Shown here: piece after piece, positions 42,172-51,846 of the stretch
Position numbering within the stretch: the first letter of the stretch is position 1
Layout of the letters: each line of letters begins with the position of its first letter
Source: Psychrobacter sp. bablab_jr014
GTDB taxonomy: Bacteria; Pseudomonadota; Gammaproteobacteria; Pseudomonadales; Moraxellaceae
Reading direction: 5' to 3'
Assembly: GCF_016464015.1 (NCBI RefSeq)
Contig: NZ_JACDXT010000021.1
Span: forward strand, 50,967-114,966
DNA: 64,000 nt
The notes under the pieces: generated by a model
What the model was told of the DNA's origin: nothing
The model's database searches: none
What the model saw: only the letters and a program-made list of their open reading frames with translations
Translations under genes and position numbers: made by a program

Positions 42172-43281
42172 TTAAGCATGTTTTTTCTCAAAATCTTGCA
42201 TAAAGTCAACCAGCTGCTGAACCCAATCTAACGGCACAGCATTGTAGATACTTGCTCGCATACCACCAACATCACGGTGGCCTTTTAGATTTAAAAGACC
42301 TGCTTTTTCAGACTCCGCCAAAAACACTTTGTCCAAGCTGCTATCAGCCAAAGTAAAGGGCACATTCATGATTGAACGGTGCGCTTTGGCGACAGGGTTG
42401 GCGTAAAACGCGCTGTTATCAATGGTGCTGTACAGCAATTCTGCTTTTTGACGATTGATTTTGCCAATTGCATCTACGCCGCCTTGCGCTTCTAGCCAAT
42501 CAAATACCAACCCTGACAGATACCACGCATAGGTGGCTGGCGTGTTTGACATGGATTCTTTTTCTGCCTGATGCGCATAGTTCATCAGCATTGGACACCA
42601 TTCGCTGGCATTGTCTAATAGATCATCACGAATAATCACGATGACCAAACCAGCAGGGCCAATATTCTTCTGCGCTCCAGCATAGATCATGCCAAAATCA
42701 GACACATTGATACGCTCTGATAGGATACAAGATGACATATCAGCGATAAGCGGCGCATTTACTTTAGGTGTGTCAAAGATTTGTAGACCGTGAATGGTCT
42801 CATTGGCACAATAATGAAAATAAGCGGCATCATCGCTGAGATGCCATTCACTTTGCGCAGGCACGTCGGTAAAGTTATTGCCCTTACCTGTCGCCACCTC
42901 ATTTATACAACCTAAGCCCAGTTTTTCATAACGTTTGGCTTCTTTGACCGCTTTACCTGACCATGCGCCTGTGGTCAGATAGTCGCCCGCTTGGTTGTTC
43001 AGCAAATTGAGCGGAATGGCTGAAAACTGCAAGCTTGCGCCGCCTTGTAGGAATAACACCTTGTAATTGCTAGGAATATCCATAAGCGCACGCAACTTGG
43101 TTTCGGCTTTTTCCGTAATCGCCATATAGTCTGCGCTACGGTGACTCATCTCCATCACCGACATCCCGCGACCTTGCCAATCTAACAGCTCTGACTGCGC
43201 ACGAGCCAGCACTTCTGTCGGCATGGTAGCAGGGCCTGCGCAAAAATTGGGGAGACGATGAAAATCATTTTGATGAGTCAT
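42172..43281 (-). CDS. serC: Phosphoserine aminotransferase
   Basis: SerC converts 3-phosphohydroxypyruvate to phosphoserine (serine synthesis) and acts in pyridoxal-phosphate synthesis. The 369 residues start with NFCAGPATMPTEVL, have QGGASLQFSAIPLNL near 76 and the PLP-lysine in IYAGAQKNIGPAGL near 200. The end, with GHRDVGGMRASIYNAVPLD, is typical. ATG 43281 has AGGA upstream; a frame to 43410 adds a hydrophobic lead that is not part of the family. Confidence 0.95.
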   Translation of the reverse strand: MTHQNDFHRLPNFCAGPATMPTEVLARAQSELLDWQGRGMSVMEMSHRSADYMAITEKAETKLRALMDIPSNYKVLFLQGGASLQFSAIPLNLLNNQAGDYLTTGAWSGKAVKEAKRYEKLGLGCINEVATGKGNNFTDVPAQSEWHLSDDAAYFHYCANETIHGLQIFDTPKVNAPLIADMSSCILSERINVSDFGMIYAGAQKNIGPAGLVIVIIRDDLLDNASEWCPMLMNYAHQAEKESMSNTPATYAWYLSGLVFDWLEAQGGVDAIGKINRQKAELLYSTIDNSAFYANPVAKAHRSIMNVPFTLADSSLDKVFLAESEKAGLLNLKGHRDVGGMRASIYNAVPLDWVQQLVDFMQDFEKKHA

Positions 43282-43438
43282 GGTAAAAATCCTAATTAGG
43301 GATAAAAGCATAAAACCTCTCAATACGCGACCAACGTATTGGTCATAAAAGAGGCATCGTATAAAAAAGAAAGTAGTCAACGCAGTGATAATGATGGCAG
43401 TAAAGTACAATCGCCTGTATCACTGAGCATAAAAAATA

Positions 43439-43454
43439 GCCCTGATATAAGGGC
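43439..43454 (-). terminator. Weak terminator-like hairpin
   Basis: GCCCT and AGGGC pair around GATATA. On the minus strand a T run (TATTTTTTA) follows. It may end transcripts from the holD-like gene after the mobile repeat. Confidence 0.4.
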
Positions 43455-43527
43455 ATGGTGCTCAGACAGTATACGGAAATGAAACGTCTACGAGAAGATG
43501 TTGATGGCGATTATGACAAATTTTGTC

Positions 43528-43701
43528 TAGGGTGTGTCATCATTTAGGTAGCGAGGCTTAAAATGAGATAAATCGTAGTCAAACAAGGAAAAATTTGCAG
43601 AGAATATCGGTATATTCAGAAGATTTTTGACGCTGTTTGGCAAGATTTATCCCGTTTAAAACCGTTAAATGATTTCATGTGCTCATTGATGACACGCCCT
43701 A
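43528..43701 (-). mobile_element. Family A mini-element, copy 4 (divergent)
   Basis: A 174-base copy in the orientation of copy 2 with ends TAGGGTGTGTCATCA and TGATGACACGCCCTA. Inner sequence is clearly related (GATAAAT, CAAACAAGGAAAAT, AATATCGGTATATT, TTTGACGCTGTTTGGCAAG) but more diverged. It starts 33 bases past the stop of the holD-like gene. Confidence 0.75.
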
Positions 43702-43733
43702 ATTACTCATGCACTATGTTTTAGCGTTGATTA

Positions 43734-44612
43734 TTATGAGAGCGCTTCATTCAAACGCTGCCAAAAGAGTCGTTTTTGTTCAGGATCGTCTAGCATGTCT
43801 TTTAACGACGGCAGGGTTTTTAGATTTGGATGCGTGACGCCCTCAGGCAGCGTCGTCAACGCCGCAACCTGTATGTGCTCTTGTCTGCCAAGACGAAAGA
43901 CATAGCCTGCCACGCTGGCATTCGCCAGCTCAAGCGTATCCATATCAGAGCATAGCGGGAAAGCATTGTTTTGGCACGTGATACGTAGCGCTTGGGTGAT
44001 ATTTTGCCACAGCGCTTTTGTCTCCGCGCTCAGCGCGCGCACGTCGACCATCAGCACCCAGCCTTTATAACAGCCGCCTTCTAAATCAAAAGCCGCTACT
44101 TTTTGTTGACTGACGTCAGTCGAGACAGCGGGCATTCGCTGATACGCCGTAGATAGCTCGGCAGGCTGCTCATCAAAATCCGTATGACTACTGTCCGTAT
44201 CTAAACTGTCAAAATGATAAATGGTGCTAGCGACTGTACTGTCATCAAAGCTGGCAAAGTCATTGCCGCCGTCAAAGTCATCACTCACGCTATCATCGTA
44301 ATAGCCATCGCTATCATCAAAGGACGCATCGGTTGATGCAAAATCATCCAGTGGGTCATTTGCTGACAGTTCATGAGGTATTTGATTGTTTGCTTGCGGA
44401 TTATTAGCGTCTTCTGTACTTGCAGTACTTGGCGCTGTTGTAGAGTTAATGCTTAGGCTATTTTTTGCAAAATCAACATCATCAATATCTGCTAATGCAA
44501 CCACAGGCGCGTGTGGGCGCACCCACTGCGTGATGCCCATCATCTGTAAAATCTGTCGTTGCTGCTTGCGTTGCTGCATCGGCTGTACTGCCGCTGTATC
44601 GCCTTGACTCAT
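43734..44612 (-). CDS. holD: Probable DNA polymerase III psi subunit with acidic insertion
   Basis: Psi links the clamp loader to chi and thus to SSB in the replisome. The N-terminus has LQMMGITQWVRP near residue 22-33, matching the E. coli HolD block QQLGITQW that binds the loader. The C-terminal part (about 165-292) aligns by eye with the HolD core: YKGWVLMVDVRALSAETKALW, then CSDMDTLELA, then YVFRLGRQEHIQVAAL matching the E. coli WRLG block, and finally RLFWQRLNEAL. Between lies about 110 residues dominated by Asp, Ser and Thr (for example DDSDGYYDDSVSDDFDGG). The family assignment is inference from short similarity. ATG 44612 is used; TTG 44630 is an alternative. It follows the M48 gene by 69 bases. 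Confidence 0.65.
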   Translation of the reverse strand: MSQGDTAAVQPMQQRKQQRQILQMMGITQWVRPHAPVVALADIDDVDFAKNSLSINSTTAPSTASTEDANNPQANNQIPHELSANDPLDDFASTDASFDDSDGYYDDSVSDDFDGGNDFASFDDSTVASTIYHFDSLDTDSSHTDFDEQPAELSTAYQRMPAVSTDVSQQKVAAFDLEGGCYKGWVLMVDVRALSAETKALWQNITQALRITCQNNAFPLCSDMDTLELANASVAGYVFRLGRQEHIQVAALTTLPEGVTHPNLKTLPSLKDMLDDPEQKRLFWQRLNEALS

Positions 44613-44681
44613 AGAGTGACTGTGTCCCAAATACCGTTCATATCACGTTTGGCCTTTTTTAAATATCGATCACCAACCGTG

Positions 44682-47258
44682 TTAAGCCATTAACTGACGC
44701 TCGCCTAACCACATCTCTGCCAGACCAACCAGACAATCATACTCGTCTTGGTGAATCATGGTGTCATGCAGCATGATGGTATGCAGCGTGCTGAGCCAGC
44801 GCCGATAGTCATTATAGTCTATTTGCTGGTCTTTTGCTGAGCTGGCTGTCTTTGAACATCTCGGCATGGCTTGAATCAAAGCCAAGAGCTGCACGCTATT
44901 GAGCTTGGCTGCGGTCAATAATAACCACTGAATATCGTTATCATGCACCGCTGACAAGTCAATATCCATCAGACGTGCATAGCGCCGATAGGCTGTCAAT
45001 GTACTCGGTAAATAACGTAACGTGCAGGGCAGCGGCGTGTCGTTGGCGAGCCGATACGCGCATAGCACAAGCATCACTTGCGTTGGTTGCGAATACGGCA
45101 TGAGCAGCGTCTTTGACGGGTCCATTTGTATAAGCAGCGCACGCGGGGCTTGTTGTAGTACTTTAGGATAGGCGCTTGGCTGCTGTAAGATACGCGCCAA
45201 AGATTGCCACACGCTATGCAGATGCAGCGCTTGCCATAACGCAATGACATTATTGCTGACAGGCGATAAGCTTGGCACTGCTTCTAATTTTTTTTGGTTT
45301 AAGTGCTTATCAATATGCGCACTGACATCAGCGCTGATATGTTGTTCTAATAGTGCGCCAAGTCCGTGATAGTAACGCAGTAGCATGGTTCGCTGGCGCT
45401 GCGCTCGCTGATAGCGCTCACTGTCTTGGCTGAGATGGCTTGTCTTTTGCGCACGCTTTAGACCATCAAGGCGCGCTTTAGACAAGTCGACACTGTGCCA
45501 ATGATGCATTGCCTGATAAATCAGCGCGCTATCCATCGCTCTGTTGAGTGCGGCAATCTCTGCAAACAGTCTTGAATCCATACTATGCGGCAATATTTTG
45601 GCGCTTCCGCTGTTAATCGCATCTGGCTGTGATGCACACCATATCTCTGACAATCCGTAAGTCCCCACGCTATCACATGCAATATGCTGGTGACACAGCA
45701 AAACCACCTCGACCACGGCTTGCGCACCGAGTGGATGATACAGATAATCGCGCACATACTGCGGTATCTTGACAGATGGCGAATCGGTGGCATGGACTAA
45801 AACATGCGCCTTTTGACCCTGCGGCGTATGCTTCCATGGCGTCAACCATGTGCTGTCAAGCGTTGCTGTCGATGCACGTACCAAGCGCCCATTAACCACC
45901 TGCTCTGTTGGTGGCGTAAAAATCAGCGGCACTGTATCGCTCTGCTTGGTAGGTTTATCCGTGAGCTTCGTATCCGCCCAGTCTCCTAAACGACGTCTGT
46001 CTGCAATCGCTCGGCGATTTGCCTTTTTTTCTGCCTGTGTCTGTGACAACATCTGCCAATAGGCACCGCTGTCTACCGCCTGCATACGAGTATCCAAGCT
46101 TGGATGGGTTGCAAGCCATGTATCACCACCAATCCTCATACCGCTACTGGCAAAGAAAAAATGGCTTAAGCCGTGTTGGTGACCGATGTGCGTCAGCTGT
46201 GAACCGTAGCCGTCTTGATAAATGGTCGCTAGCGTTTCATATACCGCAGGCGAGCGCGTCAACTGTACACTGGTCGCATCAGCGAGCAATTCACGCTCAC
46301 GGTTAAAACAATGCTTGAGCCACTGCGCGCACAGCATACCAAAAGCGCCTATGCCTCTTAGCAGCAGTGATGATGTCGCGCTGGATTTGGTATTCTGGAT
46401 GGATTGCGGACTGTATTGTCGCCAATAATTAACCCACGCGTCATGATTGTTTGTCGTTGGCATGGACGCTGTATGATTACGTGCAGGACTGCTTTGATTG
46501 TTTGCCTTTTTAATATCGCTCTGATGCGCCATGGCACTGCGATGATAAAAACGGTGCGCTGCTGTGCGTGTCTCTCCCCAATCGTAAACCAGCTGCAACC
46601 CCGCCAGTAGTATCAGTAAACGCACATTAAAGCGCGCATCACCATGCAAAATATGTCCGTATTCGTGTCCAATCAAGCCATAAAGCCCTTGATCGCTCAG
46701 CCTATCTAGCGCGCCTTGCGTCACCACCAGTACAGTATCGCGCGTATCATACCCCGCAACAAAGGCATTAATGCCCTGCTCTTGCGGCAACACATACAGT
46801 ATCGGCATCGGAATACCTGCCGCGATAGCCAGCTGCTGAGCATAGTCGTGATAACGGCGATAGACGGGCGGAAAATCAGCAGCGTCACGTACCTTAATTT
46901 GCTGCGGGCTGTAATGCACGTTTTTCGTTTGTGGGGTATGGTCACGATGCGTCCAATCATTTTGGCTGTTATCAATGAACAAACGCACCGCGCCAACCCG
47001 CTGCGCTACGGCTCGCCCCCCTGCTCTTAGTTTACGATATTCGATATAACTGCCTAGGCCAAAGCTTGCTACCACCACCAGCGCTGCCAATAGTAGCGAC
47101 CACAAGGATAACGACTGCGTATAACAATAAATGACGAGTGTCACCACGCCCCACGCGACCAAGACATGCAGTAGCGCTACCCACAAAAAAAGCGCGTAAA
47201 AAAGGACACTGCGTCGCCACCGATGGCGCTGCTCAGCAAAAAAGTCCATCAACAGCAC
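44682..47258 (-). CDS. M48 family membrane metalloprotease with long C-terminal region
   Basis: An 858-residue inner-membrane zinc protease related to HtpX. Two hydrophobic segments (about 17-47 and 51-70) precede the zinc site HEYGH at 198-202, with the third ligand in the NRERELLADATSVQL block near 310. The peptidase part ends near 385. The following 470 residues are unlike HtpX and have no motif I recognise; they appear helical and basic. The start may be GTG 47258 or ATG 47249. lemA ends 2 bases upstream, so they are co-translated. LemA and M48 proteases are commonly paired. Confidence 0.85.
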   Translation of the reverse strand: MLLMDFFAEQRHRWRRSVLFYALFLWVALLHVLVAWGVVTLVIYCYTQSLSLWSLLLAALVVVASFGLGSYIEYRKLRAGGRAVAQRVGAVRLFIDNSQNDWTHRDHTPQTKNVHYSPQQIKVRDAADFPPVYRRYHDYAQQLAIAAGIPMPILYVLPQEQGINAFVAGYDTRDTVLVVTQGALDRLSDQGLYGLIGHEYGHILHGDARFNVRLLILLAGLQLVYDWGETRTAAHRFYHRSAMAHQSDIKKANNQSSPARNHTASMPTTNNHDAWVNYWRQYSPQSIQNTKSSATSSLLLRGIGAFGMLCAQWLKHCFNRERELLADATSVQLTRSPAVYETLATIYQDGYGSQLTHIGHQHGLSHFFFASSGMRIGGDTWLATHPSLDTRMQAVDSGAYWQMLSQTQAEKKANRRAIADRRRLGDWADTKLTDKPTKQSDTVPLIFTPPTEQVVNGRLVRASTATLDSTWLTPWKHTPQGQKAHVLVHATDSPSVKIPQYVRDYLYHPLGAQAVVEVVLLCHQHIACDSVGTYGLSEIWCASQPDAINSGSAKILPHSMDSRLFAEIAALNRAMDSALIYQAMHHWHSVDLSKARLDGLKRAQKTSHLSQDSERYQRAQRQRTMLLRYYHGLGALLEQHISADVSAHIDKHLNQKKLEAVPSLSPVSNNVIALWQALHLHSVWQSLARILQQPSAYPKVLQQAPRALLIQMDPSKTLLMPYSQPTQVMLVLCAYRLANDTPLPCTLRYLPSTLTAYRRYARLMDIDLSAVHDNDIQWLLLTAAKLNSVQLLALIQAMPRCSKTASSAKDQQIDYNDYRRWLSTLHTIMLHDTMIHQDEYDCLVGLAEMWLGERQLMA

Positions 47259-47260
47259 AC

Positions 47261-47869
47261 TTAGACGGCTTGGGTATCAAAATCAACCACAGGTACTCGC
47301 TGCAATGCTGACTTGTCCTCAAACATTAATGGATTAAGCGCTCTAAAACCAAACATCGTACTGATAATCACGTTTGGGAACACTTCGCGGGCATTGTTAT
47401 AAAACATCACACTGTCATTATAATGCTGGCGCGCAAAGCCAATGCAGTTTTCGGTATGGGTCAGCTCCGCCATCAGCTTTTGCATCATCGTATCGGCTTT
47501 AAGCTCAGGATAGGCTTCAACGACGGCAGAGAATTGACCAAGGGCTTTAGACAGCATGGCTTCCGCCTCTGCAAACAGCTGCATATGGGCTGTAGACTCA
47601 GGCTCATGGTTATGCTCATTTTGTAGCGCTTTGGCTTGGTTGCGGGCATTGATAACTGCTGTCAGCGTACGCTCCTCGTGCGTCAAATAACGGCTGGCTG
47701 TTTTTACCAGATTGGGAATCAAGTCATGGCGACGCTGCAGTTGCACATCAATTTGAGCAAAGCCATTTTTGGCCTGATTGCGCTGACGTATTAACGTATT
47801 AAAAATCACGACGCCATAGCCAAAGCAGCCAACAATGATCGCCAATAGCACCAAAACAAACGCTCGCAT
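47261..47869 (-). CDS. LemA family protein
   Basis: A 202-residue protein with one N-terminal membrane helix (about 4-26) and a helical-bundle domain outside the cytosol. Family marks are YGVVIFNTLIRQRNQAKNGFAQIDVQLQRRHDLIPNLV, cut to RNQAKNGFAQIDVQLQRRHD, near residue 30 and ENCIGFARQHYNDSVMFYNN near 140. LemA proteins have no agreed function and are often encoded next to M48 or TPM-domain proteins. GGAGG precedes the ATG, the strongest ribosome site in this run. The M48 protease starts 2 bases after its stop. Confidence 0.93.
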   Translation of the reverse strand: MRAFVLVLLAIIVGCFGYGVVIFNTLIRQRNQAKNGFAQIDVQLQRRHDLIPNLVKTASRYLTHEERTLTAVINARNQAKALQNEHNHEPESTAHMQLFAEAEAMLSKALGQFSAVVEAYPELKADTMMQKLMAELTHTENCIGFARQHYNDSVMFYNNAREVFPNVIISTMFGFRALNPLMFEDKSALQRVPVVDFDTQAV

Positions 47870-48121
47870 CCAACCTCCAAGTCATTCAATGATTGTTTTG
47901 AATCTTTAGATAGTTTAGCGCAAGGTGATTCAGAAAGCCTCAGTTTTTCGCACAAAAGTATTGGTGTGTATACATTCAAGTGTCTAAAGAACCGTGCCCA
48001 CGACATAAGATGTAATTTCTTACCTATGCAACTATGTGTTTTGATAATAAAAACAACCGCATTCAAATAAATATAGCGGCAAGTTTAAATACAAAGACAT
48101 ATCATGCTAAAAAATAGGCAC
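47870..48121. other. Gap between lemA and the SRP RNA gene
   Basis: It should hold the lemA promoter. I see no gene; frames across it are chance and lack ribosome sites. Confidence 0.4.
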
Positions 48122-48151
48122 AAAAAAGCCCAGCATGGCAGCTGAGCGGGC
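48122..48151 (-). terminator. Second terminator after the SRP RNA gene
   Basis: On the minus strand GCCCGCTCAGC and GCTGGGC form a bulged stem followed by TTTTTT. It lies about 40 bases past the RNA 3' end. Confidence 0.55.
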
Positions 48152-48189
48152 AAGTTATATCAGTTAAGGCAAATTTTAGACAAAAAAAA

Positions 48190-48300
<111 letters not shown>

Positions 48301-48306
48301 ACACAA

Positions 48307-48335
48307 AGTATACGGATAAGCCCGACCGATTGCAA
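48307..48335 (-). promoter_or_regulatory. Promoter of the SRP RNA gene
   Basis: On the minus strand TTGCAA (48335-48330) and TATACT (48312-48307) are exactly 17 bases apart. The predicted start at about 48300 matches the RNA 5' end. Confidence 0.75.
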
Positions 48336-48656
48336 CCGTTTATGTAAAAAAAGTGTCATAAATGGCCATTCATGCCCATATAGCGTCCCTACACAAATTC
48401 GTAATATCCTTTTAACCCTTTTATTTTACGTATTTCTTACAGTCATAGTGCAAGTGCTACTTTTTAGAAATGTATCCAAATATTTCCGAACTCACCGTTC
48501 AGTGTAGGATTTTCTACATAAACCAGCAACTTATTGACAAAAGTGACATGGAGTATTTTTTGGAATTTGCTATTTTGTATAGATAACTAATGGTTTGCTG
48601 CTTATTAGCACAAACACAATAATTTAATAGTAACTACGATTTATTGAGGAACTGTA
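48336..48656. other. 321-base gap before the SIMPL gene
   Basis: AT-rich, no gene. TTGACA at about 48533-48538 could serve as a -35 box for the SIMPL gene, without a good -10 partner. Confidence 0.4.
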
Positions 48657-49391
48657 ATGAACAAAATGAGCCAATTACTAAAAACCGCTTCGCGTCAACC
48701 TTTGCTTACCGTATCAGGTACGGCGCTACTTGCAGCGATGACAATGGGCAGCGCACAGGCAGAAACCACAGGCTATAACCAGATTAGCTTTCAAAGCGAA
48801 GTCAAATCTGAAGTCGCCAATGATGAAGTACGTGCCAGCCTATATAAGCAAGCACAAGCGACCAATGCCAAAACGCTTGCTACCACATTAAATAACAGCA
48901 TGAATAAAGCGATGATGATTGCCAAGCGCTACCCCAGCGTCACCGTAACGACAGGTCAGCAGCAAACCTATCCGCGTTATGATAAGAACAACAAAATCAC
49001 GGGCTGGACAGGTCAAGCCAATGTTGAGCTAAAAAGTACCGATTTTGAAGCCACCAGTCAGCTGATTGCTGAATTGCAATCTGACCTTATGATGAATGGT
49101 CTAAACTTTGGCGTCTCTGACAGCAAAAAAGCAGAAGTAGAAAAGAAATTGATGGTCGAAGCATCAAAAGACTTTCAAGCGCAAGCACGTGAGATGACCA
49201 CAGCTTGGGGCGCTCGTGGTTACCGTATCGTGTCGGTCAATCTAAACAAGGGCACCAACTATCCTGTGCCGATGTACCGCTCTATGGCAAAAGTAGAAAT
49301 GATGGATGCCTCTGTACCGAGCCAAAACTTTGAATCGGGCAACAGCACCGTATCGGTCACTGCCAATGGTACGATTGAGCTGAGCAAATAA
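48657..49391 (+). CDS. Periplasmic SIMPL-domain (DUF541) protein
   Basis: A 244-residue exported protein with signal peptide about 1-35 (ending GSAQAE). The rest is a SIMPL (DUF541) domain with the pattern SVTVTTGQQQTYPRYDKNN, TGWTGQANVELKSTDFEA and AWGARGYRIVSVNL. The family takes its name from a mammalian signalling protein; bacterial members are periplasmic and their role is unclear, with some linked to oxidative stress. GAGGAAC is the ribosome site. It is a single gene with a strong terminator. Confidence 0.88.
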   Translation: MNKMSQLLKTASRQPLLTVSGTALLAAMTMGSAQAETTGYNQISFQSEVKSEVANDEVRASLYKQAQATNAKTLATTLNNSMNKAMMIAKRYPSVTVTTGQQQTYPRYDKNNKITGWTGQANVELKSTDFEATSQLIAELQSDLMMNGLNFGVSDSKKAEVEKKLMVEASKDFQAQAREMTTAWGARGYRIVSVNLNKGTNYPVPMYRSMAKVEMMDASVPSQNFESGNSTVSVTANGTIELSK

Positions 49392-49416
49392 GCCATTCAT
49401 ACCATGTATACTCCAT

Positions 49417-49449
49417 AAAAAAGCAGCCTTAATATAGGCTGCTTTTTTT
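49417..49449. terminator. Bidirectional terminator
   Basis: AAAAAAGCAGCC and GGCTGCTTTTTT form a 12-base stem between the convergent SIMPL and DUF4124 genes. Confidence 0.9.
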
Positions 49450-49463
49450 GTGTTTATTTTTAA

Positions 49464-50141
49464 TTATTGATTTACTGTATCATTGCCTTGCATCTTAATA
49501 AGCAGTTTTTGATGCCATGGCAGGCGTTCATACGCCAGAAGTTGCTCGGCAAGTTTAGCGGCTTGCTTTTTTTGCTGCAAAATTAACGTGTTTTGAATCA
49601 CGTGCACTTTACGCGTAACAGTGGCGCGGACGTCTCCTGTTTCAGTAACGACTTCGGCAGTAATCGTATGCATACCAGGATTTAAGTCTACTGTCGGAAT
49701 ACTTACGCTCAAGCCTTGGGCATGTGCTGTGCCATCTACAGAAATAGTGACTTGGTCACCATTTTTTAGCTGCGGAATTACCTGTAATACAATGTCTATA
49801 TTTTGCGCAGGGCGTTGATACGCGCGTTCTGTGCTTGGTTCCATAATGGATAACTGATAATTGGTCGTGACTTTTGCATCTGCCTTTCCTGTGGCAGGCA
49901 AATTAGGCTCGCCTTTGGTATTTGCGCTCACCGCGGGTCGCTGACGGTCGCTCGTGGTATTGATATTGGTAACACTTACTGACTGCCCTGCCTGTCCGTA
50001 ACTGTCGGGTTTGTCTGTATAAGTGACTCGACCTGCGTCATCGACCACCTTGTAAATCGGCGCGGCAACCACACTAGTGCTTCCAAGCATACATAACGTA
50101 CCTAACGCCAAAATTATAGGCTTGCGATACGTGCCATTCAT
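49464..50141 (-). CDS. Exported DUF4124 domain protein
   Basis: A signal peptide (about 1-26, ending SVVAAP) is followed by a DUF4124 domain with IYKVVDDAGRVTYTDKPD near residue 28, a short beta-rich motif found at the start of many envelope proteins. A second part (about 100-190) looks like an immunoglobulin-type beta fold, with NGDQVTISVDGTAHAQGLSV and LNPGMHTITAEVV. The end is basic and helical. ATG 50141 starts at the signal peptide with GGTAAG upstream; the frame to GTG 50186 has no usable ribosome site. Role unknown. 225 residues. Confidence 0.8.
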   Translation of the reverse strand: MNGTYRKPIILALGTLCMLGSTSVVAAPIYKVVDDAGRVTYTDKPDSYGQAGQSVSVTNINTTSDRQRPAVSANTKGEPNLPATGKADAKVTTNYQLSIMEPSTERAYQRPAQNIDIVLQVIPQLKNGDQVTISVDGTAHAQGLSVSIPTVDLNPGMHTITAEVVTETGDVRATVTRKVHVIQNTLILQQKKQAAKLAEQLLAYERLPWHQKLLIKMQGNDTVNQ

Positions 50142-50351
50142 GCGCTTACCGAACAATGTGTGTAATGAGTATATCAAGTTTGTCACCTATCCAATAAAGT
50201 TAAAAACTGTTTATAGTTTTGATTATTTTTGGATAAAAATCAATAGACTATCTGCATCAACGGTCATAAATTTCCGATAATAATAGTGCTGACAAATACA
50301 ATTAAATCAAAGGTTTATGCTATATATAAGGATAGCTTTTTTATAAGGCAC

Positions 50352-50390
50352 AAAAAAACCCCCAGCCAAGTGAACCTAGCTGAGGGTTTT
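50352..50390 (-). terminator. Terminator of glnA
   Basis: AAAACCCCCAGC and GCTGAGGGTTTT form an imperfect stem, with a T run on the minus strand, about 47 bases after the glnA stop. Confidence 0.8.
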
Positions 50391-50436
50391 AAAAGCCATA
50401 CATCAAGTCCAACAAGGCACTTGAATGTGTTTCAGA

Positions 50437-51846
50437 TTAGCAGCTGTAGTATAGGTCAAACTCTACAGGATGCACAGTGACGTTGACGCGCTGTACTTCC
50501 TCTTCTTTTAGTGCGATGTAGGCATCTAGCATGTCTTTGGTAAACACATCGCCTTTTAGCAAGAAGTCATGGTCATCTTTTAGGGCTTGTAGCGCCACAT
50601 CTAGGCTCTCAGCCACGGTTGGGATTTGTGCTTCTTCTTCTGGTGGTAGGTCGTATAGGTTCTTATCCGCTGCATCGCCAGGGTGCATTTTGTTTTGGAT
50701 ACCGTCAAGACCTGCCATCAATAGCGCAGCAAATGACAAGTATGGGTTTGCCGTTGGGTCAGGGAAACGCGCTTCAACACGGATCGCTTTCGGGCTTGAT
50801 ACGTGTGGAATACGAATAGACGCTGAACGGTTACGCGCAGAGTATGCCAATTTAATCGGTGCTTCGTAGTGTGGTACTAGGCGCTTGTAGCTGTTGGTCG
50901 ATGGGTTGGTAATCGCGTTTAGGGCGCGTGCGTGATGGATGATACCACCGATAAAGTATAGCGCGGTTTCTGACAGACCCGCGTACTCATCGCCTGCAAA
51001 CGTATTTTGACCATCTTTTGAGATTGAGATGTGTACGTGCATGCCTGAGCCGTTGTCACCAACGATTGGCTTTGGCATAAAGGTTGCGGTTTTACCAAAC
51101 TGATGCGCAACATTGTGAATCACGTATTTTAGCTGCTGTACTTCGTCTGCTTTACGTACCATAGTGTTGAACGATACGCCGATTTCTGACTGGCAAGACG
51201 CCACTTCGTGGTGGTGTACTTCAACGCGGTCTTCACCCATGATTTCTTCTAGGCGCTCACACATGACAGAACGCATGTCTTGTGAGCTGTCGATGGGTGG
51301 TACTGGGAAGTAGCCGCCTTTCACGCGTGGACGGTGCGCTTTGTTGCCCCAGTCATAGTTTTCGTTGGTTGACCAAGCCGCTTCTTCAGCGGTAATCTTG
51401 TGGCTGACGCCTGACATGTCGATTGACCATTTAACATCATCAAAGATGAAAAATTCTGGCTCAGGACCGAAGAGTGCAGTGTCGCCAATGCCTGTTGATT
51501 TTAAGTATTCTTCTGCGCGGCGGGCGATAGAGCGTGGGTCGCGGTCATAGCCTTGTAGCGTTGATGGCTCGATGATGTCACAAGTCACAACAACAGTGGT
51601 TGCTTCAAAGAATGGGTCGATAAATGCAGTCTCTGGGTCTGGACGCAAAATCATATCTGAGGCTTCGATACCTTTCCAGCCCGCAATTGACGAGCCGTCA
51701 AACATTTTGCCTTCTTCTAGCACTTCTTCATCAATACTTGATGCAGGATAGCTGATATGCTGCTCTTTACCACGAGTATCGGTAAAGCGAAAGTCTACCC
51801 ATTTGGCATCAGAAGATTCGATAAGCTCTAGTAGTTTGTTTGACAT
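50437..51846 (-). CDS. glnA: Glutamine synthetase, type I
   Basis: GlnA makes glutamine from glutamate, ammonia and ATP as a dodecamer in the cytosol. The 469 residues include [13 protein letters not shown] near 48, the ATP-binding [20 protein letters not shown] near 262 and the glutamate-binding [20 protein letters not shown] near 340. The adenylylation tyrosine site NLYDLPPEE near 397 is present, so GlnE-type control is expected. ATG 51846 has GAGGGAG upstream; three upstream codons-worth of frame to 51876 are not needed. It is a single gene. Confidence 0.97.
   Translation of the reverse strand: MSNKLLELIESSDAKWVDFRFTDTRGKEQHISYPASSIDEEVLEEGKMFDGSSIAGWKGIEASDMILRPDPETAFIDPFFEATTVVVTCDIIEPSTLQGYDRDPRSIARRAEEYLKSTGIGDTALFGPEPEFFIFDDVKWSIDMSGVSHKITAEEAAWSTNENYDWGNKAHRPRVKGGYFPVPPIDSSQDMRSVMCERLEEIMGEDRVEVHHHEVASCQSEIGVSFNTMVRKADEVQQLKYVIHNVAHQFGKTATFMPKPIVGDNGSGMHVHISISKDGQNTFAGDEYAGLSETALYFIGGIIHHARALNAITNPSTNSYKRLVPHYEAPIKLAYSARNRSASIRIPHVSSPKAIRVEARFPDPTANPYLSFAALLMAGLDGIQNKMHPGDAADKNLYDLPPEEEAQIPTVAESLDVALQALKDDHDFLLKGDVFTKDMLDAYIALKEEEVQRVNVTVHPVEFDLYYSC

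Noticed and set aside
47806..48066. 86-residue minus-strand frame upstream of lemA
   Set aside because: It overlaps lemA out of frame and has no ribosome site or recognisable composition.
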